Positions 36,401 through 48,820 of a stretch of 64,000 nt of DNA are shown one piece after another. A program made the translations under genes and the position numbers. This stretch comes from Macrotrachela quadricornifera (taxonomy: Eukaryota; Rotifera; Eurotatoria; Philodinida; Philodinidae), in contig JAJEKB010001331.1 of the NCBI GenBank assembly GCA_022393335.1, positions 139,777-203,776 of the forward strand. Direction: 5' to 3'. Each line of letters starts with the position of its first letter. The stretch's first letter is position 1. The notes beneath the pieces were generated by a model. That model was not told the origin of the DNA. It was given only the letters and a program-made list of their open reading frames with translations, and made no database searches.

Positions 36401-39400
36401 AGATCCCATGCATATTGTATGGTTGTCTTTTTCTTGGACGTTTCACATCTGTGCTTTGGCTTTTACCGGATAACGATCAATCACATACTTTACATTATAT
36501 ATAGATACACCTTGTAGTTTTGCCACATTTGACCTTTGATTCTTGGCCTGTCATTATAGTACTCGGCAACAGTTTCAAAAAAATCTAAAAAGTTCCAGAG
36601 CATCCTACAAAGTTTTACTTACGATACATATGGATTCACGAAATAGTTGCGTTAGTTCTCTTTTTTTGTTTTCTATAGACAAACAGTGAGACATCCACTC
36701 GATGTAATTTCCTCTAGCAAAGCCAGATTATTTACAAAAAACAGAATGAATATCACAACAATATCCAATCTTACTTGTCACTGCAACTTAGATTGAGTTC
36801 GTACTGATCAGCAGATCATAGGTTAAATGGTAGTTTTCTTGGAACAATCCTCTCACTCTCACTCTTCGACGCAAAATTTGGAAAATCATGAATAATGATG
36901 ATGCTCTATTTCACGACTGCCTAATGAACGTTCGAATTCCTTCTTTTCTTTGAATGAAAAAACTTATATTTGGCTAATTAAATCACATCTCGGTATTATT
37001 GAAGTGGTAACTTTAAGCACACAAATTTCAGATGTAGAGAAAAATATCAGGTTCGAAAACAAAACACTGTCGTACTTCCGAGTAAAACTAAATACGTGCG
37101 TGTGATTATCCGTTGCTTTTTAACAGCATTTTCAGATCGATCATTAATTGATTTGAACATATTTAGTTGTTTTATCCATTGAAGGAATTTTCGAATATAC
37201 ATCATGAAAGGTTCTATAAATTCAAGTATTAGATACATTAAGAATAAAACTTTTTCATAATAATCAAACCATACCTCTGTAAACATTGGTATTTAATGAA
37301 CGACGTTTGAAATTCAAGAAGACTTCAACTAAGAAAACTGTGGTTATGCGTAGTATGATTATGAGACCACCATATAAACTGATTAATAAAGTGATTGTAT
37401 ATGACACATTCATATGATCTGTTTTTGTATATGTGCAGAATGCAGGAGCACATTCAGCAAAGTATTTTGAATAGTTAATCTTTGTTGACCATTGTTCAAT
37501 GAGTAAATCAGATAGACTATCCTTTAAAGATACATCTGGCCGACTTGAAGATGAAAGAGAACTAGTCCAATTCAAATGTATCTAAATGGAAAAAGTTTTA
37601 TGCAAAATATGGGACTATATAATACATACTTGATTAAGAGCTGGAAAATAATGAGGAAAGATTTGAAGACAAGAAATATTGTAAAGACAATCAAATGTAG
37701 ATGCAAGAAGAGCATCAAGAGGAGTACATCCTCCAAAGAATCCATCGACCACTGCAGAAGGATTGGGCTCAAAGTAAGGTGGATAATAGGGCCAAAATTG
37801 ACGATAAGTTATGTCTTCATAGTTTGATAATGAGTAGAAACCAGCTGGAGCTGTTGAACTTTTTAAAAAGCATGGTGAACCGCCGAAAGCAGTATCGTGA
37901 AAAGCATTTTTGTCAAAGTAATATGTACTAGCCACATATACATCATGTACGTTATATAAATACGTGAGTACAATAACTAATGCATTTGTATTGAGAGCCG
38001 AGATCAAAGAGTTTGATCGTGTTGTTATTTGTAAAAAGTTTAATGTTAAATTGACTTGAACAGATGTGCTCGTTCGAGTGATCTGAACATTTTTATCGAC
38101 ATAAGATTGAACTTCATATTCTTGAAGAAGTTGAATGGTGACGAGCTGATTATTGTGAAAATCGACTAAGGCTCGAGATACTGTTTCTTGACAAAGTGTG
38201 CAGAGAGCAGCAAGAAGCTCAAACTAAATGTAAAGATGGATAAGTCTTATGTCCTGTAAACCGCTTGAAAACCGTCACTTAATTTTAATTATTTTACTTG
38301 ATCAATTATTAATTGGAAACTAAATATCGATCGATCAAAGATTTAAAGGAAATTAGCAGTTTTAAACTGTCTATACAATATAGATTAAATCGCACAAAAT
38401 ATAATGAGTATCGTATTATTTGTGATTAACATAACAGCAGTGGACAATATGATCATTCCATGAGGGAATTGTTCTACTTTAACGAGAAATGAAAGAAAGA
38501 AAAAGCTACATGTATCGTGTTCACTTGTAATATATGCATTCTAACTTAAAGAGAAATGCTTCCTGAACAAAAAATGAAACGAAAGAGTGAAACAACTTGA
38601 CTCATTTTTCTTAAAATATGTTTGACTTCTGTTTATGAAAGGGGGAAAGAGATGAATAGATTCACCTGAAAATTTTCATATTTCTGTTGGAAACTGTTCT
38701 TAAGATGAAAGATGAAAATGATCCATGTCATTCTAAGTCTTTTCGGCTCTGGTTTGTGAAGGGAGATATCGATGAAGCATTTCTCTTTGACTTTTTGAGT
38801 TTACAATTTTGGAATATATTGTCCAGTCTTCTTTGTATCTGTTAAATGTATAATTTACTACCGACACATAAGTTTGCTAATTTAAATAAAGCCAATCAAC
38901 TCCTCAGAATCAATCCCCATAGCTTTCCATGTATCTTTATTGAGATATAAAAATATTAAAACTCCCTGACAACAATGCACTGCTATTTGTAAAAGAAAAA
39001 CTTATTATGCTTGTTTCCACGCATCACAACAGCAATGGCATAACCTTTTTATAGTTTTATCTACGTAAGCCTGCATTTAGCAGGTAGTATTGTCAAGTGA
39101 CCAAAATAAAATATAGTCTAGTAGTAATAGATTTATAGTACGTATGACAATAATTCTTCTAAATTCAACTGTCTTTTCTCAAAGATACAAAAATTTACTT
39201 CTAAAGAGCATCTTATCTAATGGTAATGAAATATATTTATTAACGAAACAAAAAGATTCACTTACTTGTGAACTAGCTGTCGTTCGAAAATCCATCACGG
39301 AAAAGGCACTTGCATTTGCCAGATAGAGTGCTTTGATCCATTCTTCATTGATGAAAACACTCGAGCATACTGGATGAAATAAGATTGAAGTAGAAACAAA

Positions 39401-41715
39401 GGTATTGTAGAGTACAGTAATATTTGTACATGGACATGAAAGTGTGTCACCATGTTCGAGATAAAGTTGATCGAAAAGAGATGGAGTAATATTTGAAATG
39501 GTGATTCTTCGAGTTTGTGGATTTATCACGGCAATAAAGAAGAGAATATAAAATATTACTAAAATCAAACAAGACAAACATAAGAAAATCATGAATATTA
39601 TCATAGAGTCTATCCTTTAGTTCATAGAACTTTTATCCTTCAAACAGTCAAGAGATGATATTGTATTACAACTATGCTGTAAGACATCTGCATTTTCAAT
39701 AATACTCTTCTCTTCTTCTAAATAATTTCGTGTGGAAATTATGAATATTCTCTTATAGCTGCCAGCTTTTTTTCAATCGTCTTCTTGCAATTGACATTTT
39801 TTCCTATCTATAGATCTCGAGATTGCAATGTAGTTGAATATGAGCATTATCTACGGTTTTCAAACATGTTTCTGTATCAAAATCTGATTATTCTTCTATC
39901 AACTAGAATCATCCGTTAGAGACAAGATCTTTTAGGTTCGTCTGAAATGTTTTCGTTTTTTTATCTGGCAGTCATCAACAACAAGACAAGATTATTTCAT
40001 TGTTATTCATTGTAAAATGATTCTTTTATATCTTCCAATGAACGTTTCTCATAGATAATTACATCAGTTTATTTGTATCACGAAACAAAAATATATTTGA
40101 AATGATAGAAATATTTACTGTAAATCTGTGTAAACCTAATATATAGAAAATAGATAACTTACCTGGAATTTATGCAATAATTTAAGAGCTTGTCTAAAAG
40201 TGGCACTATTTCTGAAATCAGATGCAGCTGAAAGATAAAAATCTGCTGAAAAATATAGGATAAATAAGCATGATTTTTGATAATAGATCGAGCTTTCCAT
40301 ACTCGTATTTGGAAGTCGGTTTATATTTCGTTTTCTCATCTCTTATAACGCTTTTCAAGTCATTTAATTGTAAAAAATTTAAAACTTCAAAACACAATCC
40401 TCATTTCAAATGACAAGGATAAATTAATTTTCGTAGCTATGTTTGAATACTTACGAATAATCATTTTCATAGTTATTTCTTAGACCTTACAGTTTCCGAT
40501 GATTCATAATGTAGATCTTTTGGTAGAGTCTACGTTCTTATAAAATGATTTCTAATCAAAATTTTATTGTTTTTATAGTGAAATTATATTATTTACAAAA
40601 GTGTTAAAAACAAAACTATAACGTGTTACGGGAAAATGACACTTCGTCTCACCTTTCTATTATGAACTCCAGCTGTAATAGTCTGTTATGATCTTCGTTG
40701 CAGCTGAACAGCGAAATATTGACTCAAGATCAAAATGAGAAAGTCTAGAAGTTTGTAATGGCAACGACAGGATAATCGTAATGAAAAGTACAAGATGTTT
40801 CGAATGAAAACAGCAGAATATTTGTAACGATTTTGAGATTTACTCATCCTTGGAATAATGTGAAATAACATACTTGTCTTACAGCCTAAGATAGTTCATT
40901 AAGAATGTCTTAATGAATATAGTCAACCAAAATTGCACTTATTTTTACCATTCTAATTCTAGTCAAAGCACAAAAAAATAAATAGTTCTTAGTCACTTTT
41001 AACTTTGCCGTTTAGTAAATATAGAGTATAATCTCATAAGGACAAGAAAGATGACGAGAACGATAATTCTGGTGATTCAACACGTGTTTATTTTTGAATT
41101 GTATTTTCCTGTTTCTGTATTCAGTTCTTGCTTTGCTTTGAATGAAACCTAGTCGTGTATATAAAAGCGAAAAGAAGTCTTGATATATATTACGACCTCC
41201 AGTCATAACATTTTAAGGACAAAAATTCATTTTCGAATATCCGGACACATGTCCGGAGTTCGGAATGCCTTGAGACGAAACGTATGTCACTCTCTGTTAC
41301 GGTAAGATTAATTGTGGTAAAAATAAAATGAAAGGTGTTCGATGCGTCTTTAATATTGCTCGTGATGAGATATTTATCTTCCGAAAATATCTATAACTCA
41401 ATTAGATTAATCATATTACGAACAAATCTAAATAATTTCACGAAGTAAGTTGAGAATATTGTTTTATTATTTAAACAATATCACTGGTAATTCATTGGTA
41501 AATGCAATGTTTTATTCTTCGAAACAAATGAATTAAATCTACTTACTAATGAGCAGAGGAACATACAATCGAGTGGCATATCTTTGATGTTGAACAACTG
41601 TTGCTGGATCTATTGGTTCATCATTCTCATCTTCATAGTCATTTTCATCAGGAATAAAAAGATTGTAATTGTGTATTTGATTATGAAACCATTGAAGTAA
41701 ATCTCTGACTTTCAT
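27938..41715 (-). CDS. Giant multi-unit membrane protein: three 'CPC' units plus C-terminal FG-GAP/VCBS repeats
   Basis: Twelve exons: 41715-41547, 39558-39266, 38223-37630, 37581-37275, 37213-37076, 36205-35610, 33924-33318, 32027-31660, 31611-30548, 30495-30365, 30199-30146, 29040-27938. Lengths sum to 5,424 nt, one frame of 1,807 residues; every junction is GT/AG with compatible phase. Three units (about residues 1-454, 455-901, 902-1378) each have a basic cytoplasmic start, a helix after (A)TR(L/T)Y..LL, an ectodomain with (D)TL.CPC, (V)CSS, a GC(T/F)...L..ST(L/F)(E/D)C.YN.SC block and (I)EQW....Y...C.P..C, then a second helix with GG(L)..(V)L(R/K). After residue ~1378 come one more helix (RCLVFGVILLILMIIAIIVT), a short Thr-containing linker and about seven repeats of VGDFN.D...DL(A/V)(V), the FG-GAP/VCBS beta-propeller pattern of integrin-like surface proteins. 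Introns of 48, 48, 52 and 61 bp join parts that could be taken for separate genes. Function unknown; a surface adhesion or recognition protein is an inference. Main alternative: two or more genes, e.g. the FG-GAP part on its own. Confidence 0.65.
30548..32027 (-). other. Unit 3 of the giant gene (exons 8-9)
   Basis: Residues about 902-1378. The helix here is uninterrupted (ATRLYIVLLIISFAILALYT). A 48-bp intron splits FHN | VCSS. Most of the ectodomain and the second helix lie on one 1,064-nt exon. If its last donor (GTATAT at 30547) were not used, translation would end at 30529 shortly after ...VATFTYIIFL. Confidence 0.65.
33318..37213 (-). other. Unit 2 of the giant gene (exons 5-7)
   Basis: Residues about 455-901. 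Its first exon is reached from unit 1 by a 61-bp intron in phase 1. The helix is again split by an intron (RTYLVLLG | SLILILCLFTSLNTQT) whose donor is a non-consensus GTACGA. The ectodomain has SDTLECPCQNV, HHVCSSDY, NCICATDPHC and KGCFTIDTLLLSTLECYYSN. Confidence 0.65.
37275..41715 (-). other. Unit 1 of the giant gene (exons 1-4)
   Basis: Residues 1 to about 454. The ATG at 41715 follows no acceptor-like tract, so it is the likely start. The acidic cytoplasmic tail (PDENDYEDENDEPID) is peculiar to this unit. The helix is split by intron 1: ATRLYVPLLI on exon 1 and IIFYILFFIAVINPQT on exon 2, aligning residue for residue with the unbroken helix of unit 3. The ectodomain lacks the CxCA..xxC motif seen in units 2 and 3. 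Confidence 0.65.
40163..40231 (-). pseudogene. Relic of a 'CPC'-unit exon inside intron 1 of the giant gene
   Basis: The 23 residues SAASDFRNSATFRQALKLLH + KFQ precede a consensus GTAAGT donor at 40162 and match the ...DFR/DYR....FQLL..LC junction region of the units. Inclusion between exons 1 and 2 would break the frame (it ends in phase 0, phase 1 is needed), so it is better read as debris of a lost fourth unit. The match is short. Confidence 0.4.
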
Positions 41716-44700
41716 TTTGAAGACGACCAAGAGGAGATGAGTTTACTTGTGTCTTCCGTATGTCCTTCAAAGACTTTTGCACCTCTTCATACAGCGAGAT
41801 AATCAACTTCTGATTTGAAAGCCAATCAATCTAATCTATTTTAAAAATTTAACTTACTTTTTGGTTGATACCAACAGATTGACGTTGAAGTCAACACAAT
41901 ATACCTTAGAAAAATGACAAAAAATTGAACAAAATAATGAAATGATGGCATTGTTATGTAGTGTCAACCTGGGTTACATTCTCTTTATCTCGCGTCTTTC
42001 CGAACTAGGAACATGAGTCCGAGCGCTTGGAAATGAATTTTTGTTCTTAAAGATGTTTGACCCGAGTTTATAAACAGTTTTGTATGGAAGAAAGTAATAG
42101 AACAGCATGAAAATCGGAATGGTCTGACTGGATTTCATTGGCATTTGCCGCTGAGAATCTCATTCCGAGTACGTTCTCTTTTTTCTGATGTCCACAGATC
42201 ATAACGGGATATTTCAACCGAAGTTCGTAATGAAAAAGTAAGACGAAAAATCACTTTCCTATCAGTCCTTGTATATAAAATTAGATTGATATTAAAATTA
42301 ATTAAATATTGATATTTGTAAGAAAAATGATTCCTCTTTTCTACTTTTCACTTTGGTAAATTCATGGCGTTTAAAACAACGGAAATATTTAATAAAGCGA
42401 TGTACGAATAATACTTGGAAAAAATGAAAATTTATTGAACATTACTTCTTGGAGCAGAATCTAGTTCAATCAGAATTTGTTTACAACAATAAACTTTGTT
42501 CAGAGGAAAAAAATGAATAACGGTTTTCTATCGTTTATATTTTTTTTATAATCATTGTCCGAAAAGAGATCAAAACTATTATTAGATATTTTAGCATGAA
42601 ACAGTCAAACATGATGAACCTAGATTAATCTTTAATAATACAAGCAGTGAAATGAATCTTACGTATATCTCAAGAACGGCAGTGAAGCTGGATGAATCTG
42701 AAGCTGTTCACAGTAAAGATTTATAAGACAGCTCCGGCAATTTTTCTTATTAGCCATTAGACTATACATTTTGATATTTATTATTTATTTCATGATCTAT
42801 GATCTAAAAAAAGCATATTTTTTTTACAATATTGATACGAATTCCTCACTGGTCAGAGATGTATGGGGAGGAAGTTTTTTCTTTTCCATGGAATTTACTC
42901 TGTAAATTTTCTCATGCCCTACCTTCTGAACTGCAGGCCATACGAAAAAAAAACTAAAAAAATGCTTGCTTTCATTTGTATCTTTCTGGTTTTTCTATTT
43001 TATCATTTTACGCATCTATGAGACGAACTTTAGAAAAAAAGACTTTTGACTGTCTCGCTCCCTAACTATTTAGCCTAGTACTTCGTCCATGTATGAAAAG
43101 CGAAGACTTGACTTGTCCTGATCTGCAGGATGAGTTTCCTATTTTCCATGCATTTCTGTCATTGATCCTTATTTCCTGATTGTGACTTCAATAATCAAAA
43201 TTTTGTATTAACTTTACTTTTTCGACTAAATGATTCACAATATGCATAGATTTGAAACGACAATAGTTCAATCATTTATTTTTATTTATTGCCACAATAG
43301 ACAACAAATAAATGCAAGTTGCCGATTGTTGTTTTTTATTAACGATAGTGGAGCGTCAAAATAAATACTCGATTGAATAAAAGTTTTCATGATATTCAAT
43401 ATGGTAATATTAATCATATGCAATGGACGACAAATCACTCGCACTACTAATGAGTCAAACTCATTCGTGCAGATTCCATATAATTATTCAAAGAATGATA
43501 GATATAAAAACCCCTATTAGACCTATCCCTTCAAAACTACAATATAAAGCATCATATAACTATTATTACTGTGAAGGAAAATCATTTTTTTTCCGATCTA
43601 CCTTCAGACTCATTTGTTTTTTTATAATCCTCTAGTCAGTTCTCTACAGTTTCAATAAGAAAACACTTCACACAATACAATAAGATGCAAATGACATATA
43701 TTGTTTAATTTTGTGTTAAAGATGTCTATCACAGTTTATGGTGATCTTTGAAGACCGACTACCACTCACTGTGATGGAAGACAGGCATGAATGTCTACTT
43801 CTATATTCTTCAACATTCTTTTCAGATTGTGATTTAAAAAACAATTATTTACTTTTAGGAATGAAACCGGATACATGCGATGAAGATTAAAATCAAAACC
43901 AAATTTTTATATAAGACTAGGATCAGTAGAAAATTTTATTCGAGATCGGGACTAAAAATAAGTGATTTTACCGAATCCCAGTCTGTAGACACAATTACAG
44001 ATGATATTTTACTTAGACGTTATAGTGATTTGATTGACGACTTCAACATATCGATACAAACATGCTACTTCATTTGGAAGTGCAAATAATTGTTATTCTA
44101 TATCTGTTAATTAAAACCAAGCCAACAAAAGAAAAGATATAATAAGAAAATATATAATTGTCGAAAAAGCATCACACCAACGATTTAAATGTACCTGCCC
44201 TATGTATCTTTGTATTCATCAAAAGGCCTGCGTCAATAGCCAAGAATTTCTCAGTCATCGTATCGACACAACTGGATACAAAAGAGAGAAATCGATATCT
44301 TAGTATCTGAATACCACAACATCGATTATTGTGATACATCGTTCACAATGTCGATTCAAAGTTTACGTCTATTACAAGGATTGAGAATTTCGTGATTACA
44401 CTTTGTCATTGAGCGTAAGAGAAGAAAACATTCAAAACAAAATAGAACATAAATATGACCTGTTTTCCTGATTTTTTTGTCATATTTCCTATTTTGATTT
44501 GATACAGGGTTGTTGACTTCGTAAGTATTTATTTATTCCTAGCATTGAGCTTTAGTGTCAGAGCCAAATACAATTTTATACGGAGAGAGAGACATTTGAA
44601 TACTTTTTAAAGCTGAAAAGCCAATACATTCTCTTCTTGTAATTAATGTAAGATCGATCTTATTTATTGCAGATACTGAATCCTCTCAAGTCATGCCTAC

Positions 44701-45399
44701 AGTCTGCCACTACAGTGAAAGTATCGTATATTTAAGGGTGACCTTTTGCTCGAATGTGATCAGAAATAATAATTATAAATCACAGATAAATAAGCAAATT
44801 TCAAAAAATAGTTTCCAGTGATTCCTCGAAATTCGTTGTTGAGGGTGAATATTGATAACGTATTTCTTTTTCTTTCACGGGATACACACTTACTTTGAAA
44901 TCAATAGAATATTGAAGAACTAATGTGTAAAGTTTTGAGCGAAAGACGATCTGTTAAAAGTTTGCTGCTGATAATTGCTTGCTATATTTCTTCATAAAAT
45001 AATTATTTTTTCTTAAATGAAAGCAATTGAAAATTTTATGAAAATACTAAACAAGGCAAACATAGGAAAAGAGAGAGAGAGAAAGAGACGGAAAAAGCTG
45101 AAATAACAGCAGAAAAGGAAAAGAGGCTTCTCACTATCGTAAGATGTATATTGCTTACACAGTGACATTCAATATCAGCTAATAGATATTACAAAGAAAT
45201 AAAGTTACATATAATGAGTGTGCATCGAAGTAAAAAGAAGAGTCTAATAGAACGTTCTGAATTGTTTTATAACTGTTTCAACAGAAAAAGTGTTAAATAT
45301 GTCAGTGTTTTATAAAAAGAAAAATTATTTGAAAGTCATTGTCTTCACGGGAGAAATAAGAATTTGAAAAGGCTAGTCAAAAAGGCAAATATCATACAA
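41716..45399. other. No supportable gene; upstream region of the giant gene
   Basis: 3.7 kb of AT-rich DNA. Plus-strand frames at 43423-43635 and 43880-44089 lack family resemblance or splice partners. The promoter of the giant gene should be in the first few hundred bases, but no element could be identified. Confidence 0.3.
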
Positions 45400-46265
45400 T
45401 TTCTTTAGTTTTATTTTGTTTTTTGATTGACTAAAGCTTCTATGGTGTATGAGTATATCGTCAAAGCTAGTGAATCTATGCTTTTGTAAATATATCTGTT
45501 CACGATGAAAAGTCTTCAGATTATTAAAAGCTTTTGAGTTCATATTTTGTCTGGTGATAGGCGACCTACATACTAGAACAAACTCCAAAGAATTTGAGTT
45601 GAGGTTGAGATTTGACCGAGATATTGCCATATTAATGAATTTTACCTATGTGAACCCAATTGTTCGATAAAATCTTATTGTCGAATTTTGGCTTGAAAAC
45701 TTTGGCCATATGAAAGTCTCTGTGAGATTAGCTTATGATATTTGATCGAAAACTTCTAGAATTTTGTGCATAAACTAATCTCATCGAGACCTTCATACGG
45801 ATATAGTTTTCAGGCCAAAATTCGACTATAAGATTTTATCGAAAAATTAGGCCTATATAGGTCAAATCTCAACCTCAGTTCGAATTCTTTGGAGTTTGTT
45901 CTAGTCTATAGATCCCTTATTCCTAGGCAAAATATAAGCTTAAAAGCTTTTAAACACTTGGGAATTTTCCCTCATCAGTCCCTGGTTTTATATTTTCTTC
46001 AAGATTGAAAGAAGTAGATCATTTGCAAATAATCATATTTTTATAAAATATTTAAAAATGCTTATAACATAGAGAACAGAATGGGAACAGAAATAAATTT
46101 AAAATGAGGTAGGAAACATTTTAAGTTACAAAGAATGTAATTTCCTACTACCGCTTTGAAATCATTATGTTAATTAGAAAAGTGAAGTGCCTGTAGAAAC
46201 ATAAAAAGCAAAAACTTTTAAGGATTTATCATATTTTTTTAAAAAGCAAAGTATGATTATGTAGG
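45400..46265. repeat. Duplicated segment, copy 2, interrupted by an insertion
   Basis: The flanks 45400-45444 and 45997-46265 together match 27480-27870 in the same orientation. The match breaks at ...CTTCTATG and resumes at TTCAAGATTG. No FG-GAP coding remnant follows, so only the flank was copied or the coding part was lost. Confidence 0.6.
45445..45996. mobile_element. Foldback element G inserted in the duplicated segment
   Basis: About 550 bp with inverted arms: CTAGAACAAACTCCAAAGAA and its mirror near 45885-45905; ATAAAATCTTAT(T/A)GTCGAATTTTGGC(T/C)TG and its mirror; AAAAGCTTTT(G/A)AG near both ends. The interior ACTTTGGCCATATGAAAGTC and TTAGCTTATG resemble the inverted repeat at 60085-60335. 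Absence of this block from the other copy of the duplicated DNA defines its borders. Confidence 0.7.
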
Positions 46266-47742
46266 ATATGTTAGTGCCCGATTCACTTCCAAGCTAATTT
46301 CAATTCAACCAATGCTAATTCCCAATAGATCTTGACGAGCTCTATCGATTGCATGGGGTTACTTTTTCTAAACGACTCTTCCTTACTACAAAAAGTAGGA
46401 TAAAAAATAAACAGATTAGGAAAAACCTGAAGGAATCTATTCGTGGCTCGATTTCAATAAAATCAAACATGACTTCAAATAGAACTTGACAATCACTGTC
46501 CATTCCATACCTTTATCCGACAATTTTTACCAAGCCATTAATTACATAAATGTTAATTAAACATTGAAGTAAATATATAATGTATGAACAACTTTAGAAA
46601 TTATAAAATTTTCTTTTTAACGGCAGCGAAACTTTCTACAAAAGTAAATTTCATATTTTCACTATGTGTCTTGTTATGAGTATGATTTTGCCGTTATTTA
46701 ATTAAACATTTTTATCTAGAGACCATCCCATGGTAACTAGCTAATTGCTCGTTTGTTGAGTGAATAAAAGTAATAGAAACAAAAAGACATATACTATCGT
46801 GTGACGCTATAGTTCATAGAAGTATTCACTAACATTTATTTTGAAATAGATTGATATATTGAGAAAAATATTAGGTGGAAGAAAAGAGTGTTTAGCCGGA
46901 AGAACGAGACATTTTAATCAGTTGATTTTGCGAATGCTAATATCACAAATAATGAGGTGCAGTACAATATATTTTGTACCATTAATTAATGCAGAGAAGT
47001 TCTCTGTCATTCTTTGTATTCAGGGACATCAATTTTAATTGCGTTATGCTACAATCGTTTGATGTGTTTCTATCAGTAATTTTACTTTGATTCTGAATAG
47101 TCTAATCTTTCTTTTATGCTACAGATCTGCTGAAATCATTTAATAGTCTTCAATAGATTTGGTACAATACTGTCATATCATGTTGCATAAACCACCATGG
47201 ATAAAACTCTACCTTAGTTTGAAGTATTAGGACCTTAAAAATGAATAAAATGGTTATTAATAAACAGAGAACATTTTCCATTGAAATCTACTAGGTACAC
47301 TACAGTATTTCATTTTTGATTAACTGTTGATTAATATCTTTCTTAAGATTTCTTGAGATAATTCCATTGATATATTTTTCAACGCTGAAAATAAATATAA
47401 ATTAAATCTCCAGTTTGAAGAATATTCACAATTGAGGTATGCATGAAAAATATTGGAACAATATGATTATTGATGTAGTAATACAATATCTTGTGTAAGT
47501 CAGGTGAAAGCTTTCAAACATTCTATATTCATTGGATAGTTCTTTTTTTTTTTGTTAATAGATATTTATTCTTTTAAATGTTTATAAGGGATAATTGAGA
47601 ATGAAACTTTAAAAAAAGAAGACGGTTGATGAACGAACAAGTAGACTTTGTCTTTTTCTGGATTTTTCAATGAACAAGAAGAAGAAGAAGAAGAAGAAAA
47701 AAAGAAAGAAGAGTAACAAATAACACTATGGAAATTTTTTGT
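46266..47742. other. No gene seen
   Basis: AT-rich intergenic DNA. A short AAGAAGAAGAAG microsatellite lies near 47680, just downstream of the PSMB3 stop. Confidence 0.4.
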
Positions 47743-48473
47743 CTAATCTTGTCGACCTTTCAATTCTCGTACAGTAACCTTGTCTTTTTCAATAACATAC
47801 ACGACAGCACCCCAACCACTAGCTGAATCACGATCAACACCATTAAGTAATGCTTGTGATGTTGCTTCAAATAATTCATCTGGATTCATATTTGGCTTAA
47901 AAAAAAGTTCACCTATAAAATAATACAAAATATAATAAAAAAATAATCAATTTCAATTTAAAACATACCAAGACCAAAAATATATTCACTAGCCGTTCCA
48001 ACAGTAGCTAGATTAACATTATCACTAATAGCTCCAATATTATCCGAATCAAAAACAAATGTTTCACCAGTTTTTGGATCAAGACCAACAACAAGTGCAA
48101 ATATAAAATACGGTCCAAATCGTCGTTCATATAATAAATTTGTTAACATATTATATAATACAATTGGTTTTAATTTTCGTTGTTCACGTAATTCATATAA
48201 ATTTGTACGAAATTTTAAACGTTCAGCTACTGTTTGTACCTTTAAAAAAGAATTATTTCAAAAAAATAATACTCAATTAAATACACTTACATCTGTTGCC
48301 AAACCACAAAATGATACAAAGCAATGATCACCATATTGAAATATTTTTGTAAAATTTGTTGCAATTGTTCGATTTTGTACACCATAACGTTTATCACATG
48401 CAATAGCTACACATTCTTTACCTTTCATTGCTAATGCAACACCACCATTGTATGACATTATATCATCACCCAT
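47743..48473 (-). CDS. PSMB3: Proteasome subunit beta type-3
   Basis: Three exons, 48473-48291, 48239-47969 and 47912-47743, separated by introns of 51 and 56 bp with GT/AG ends and matching phase; 207 residues against about 205 in vertebrates. The start [14 protein letters not shown], then CVAIACDKR(Y/F)G, FGLATD-like [35 protein letters not shown] and C-terminal [16 protein letters not shown] are diagnostic of beta-3. This is one of the non-catalytic beta subunits of the 20S core ring (no propeptide, no active Thr1), so it serves structure and assembly. Expected to be essential and constitutively expressed. The next gene upstream (ATP6V0D) is on the same strand with a 347-bp gap. Confidence 0.95.
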
Positions 48474-48820
48474 TTTTTTTTGAATTATTATTTATATATA
48501 AGATATTCTAAAAATTTTTCAATCTACAATAATGTCATATATGGATTGCGATTATATATTGATGGGAAAAATGATCAAATAAATAAAAGTATACGGAGAT
48601 AGAGACACCGAAGAAAAAAAAAAGGAAAAAAAGATTTTCTTATCCGAATGATCATACAACACAAGAAAAATAAAATAAAATGTTTACAAGACAAAGAACA
48701 ACATTGCACTGTTCACGGAAGAAAGACCATATACGCATATTTTAGAAGATTGGTATATAATTATCAATTCTAAAATAAGACAGAAATTAATATATAAAAG
48801 ATTCGATAAAATTCTTTTTT

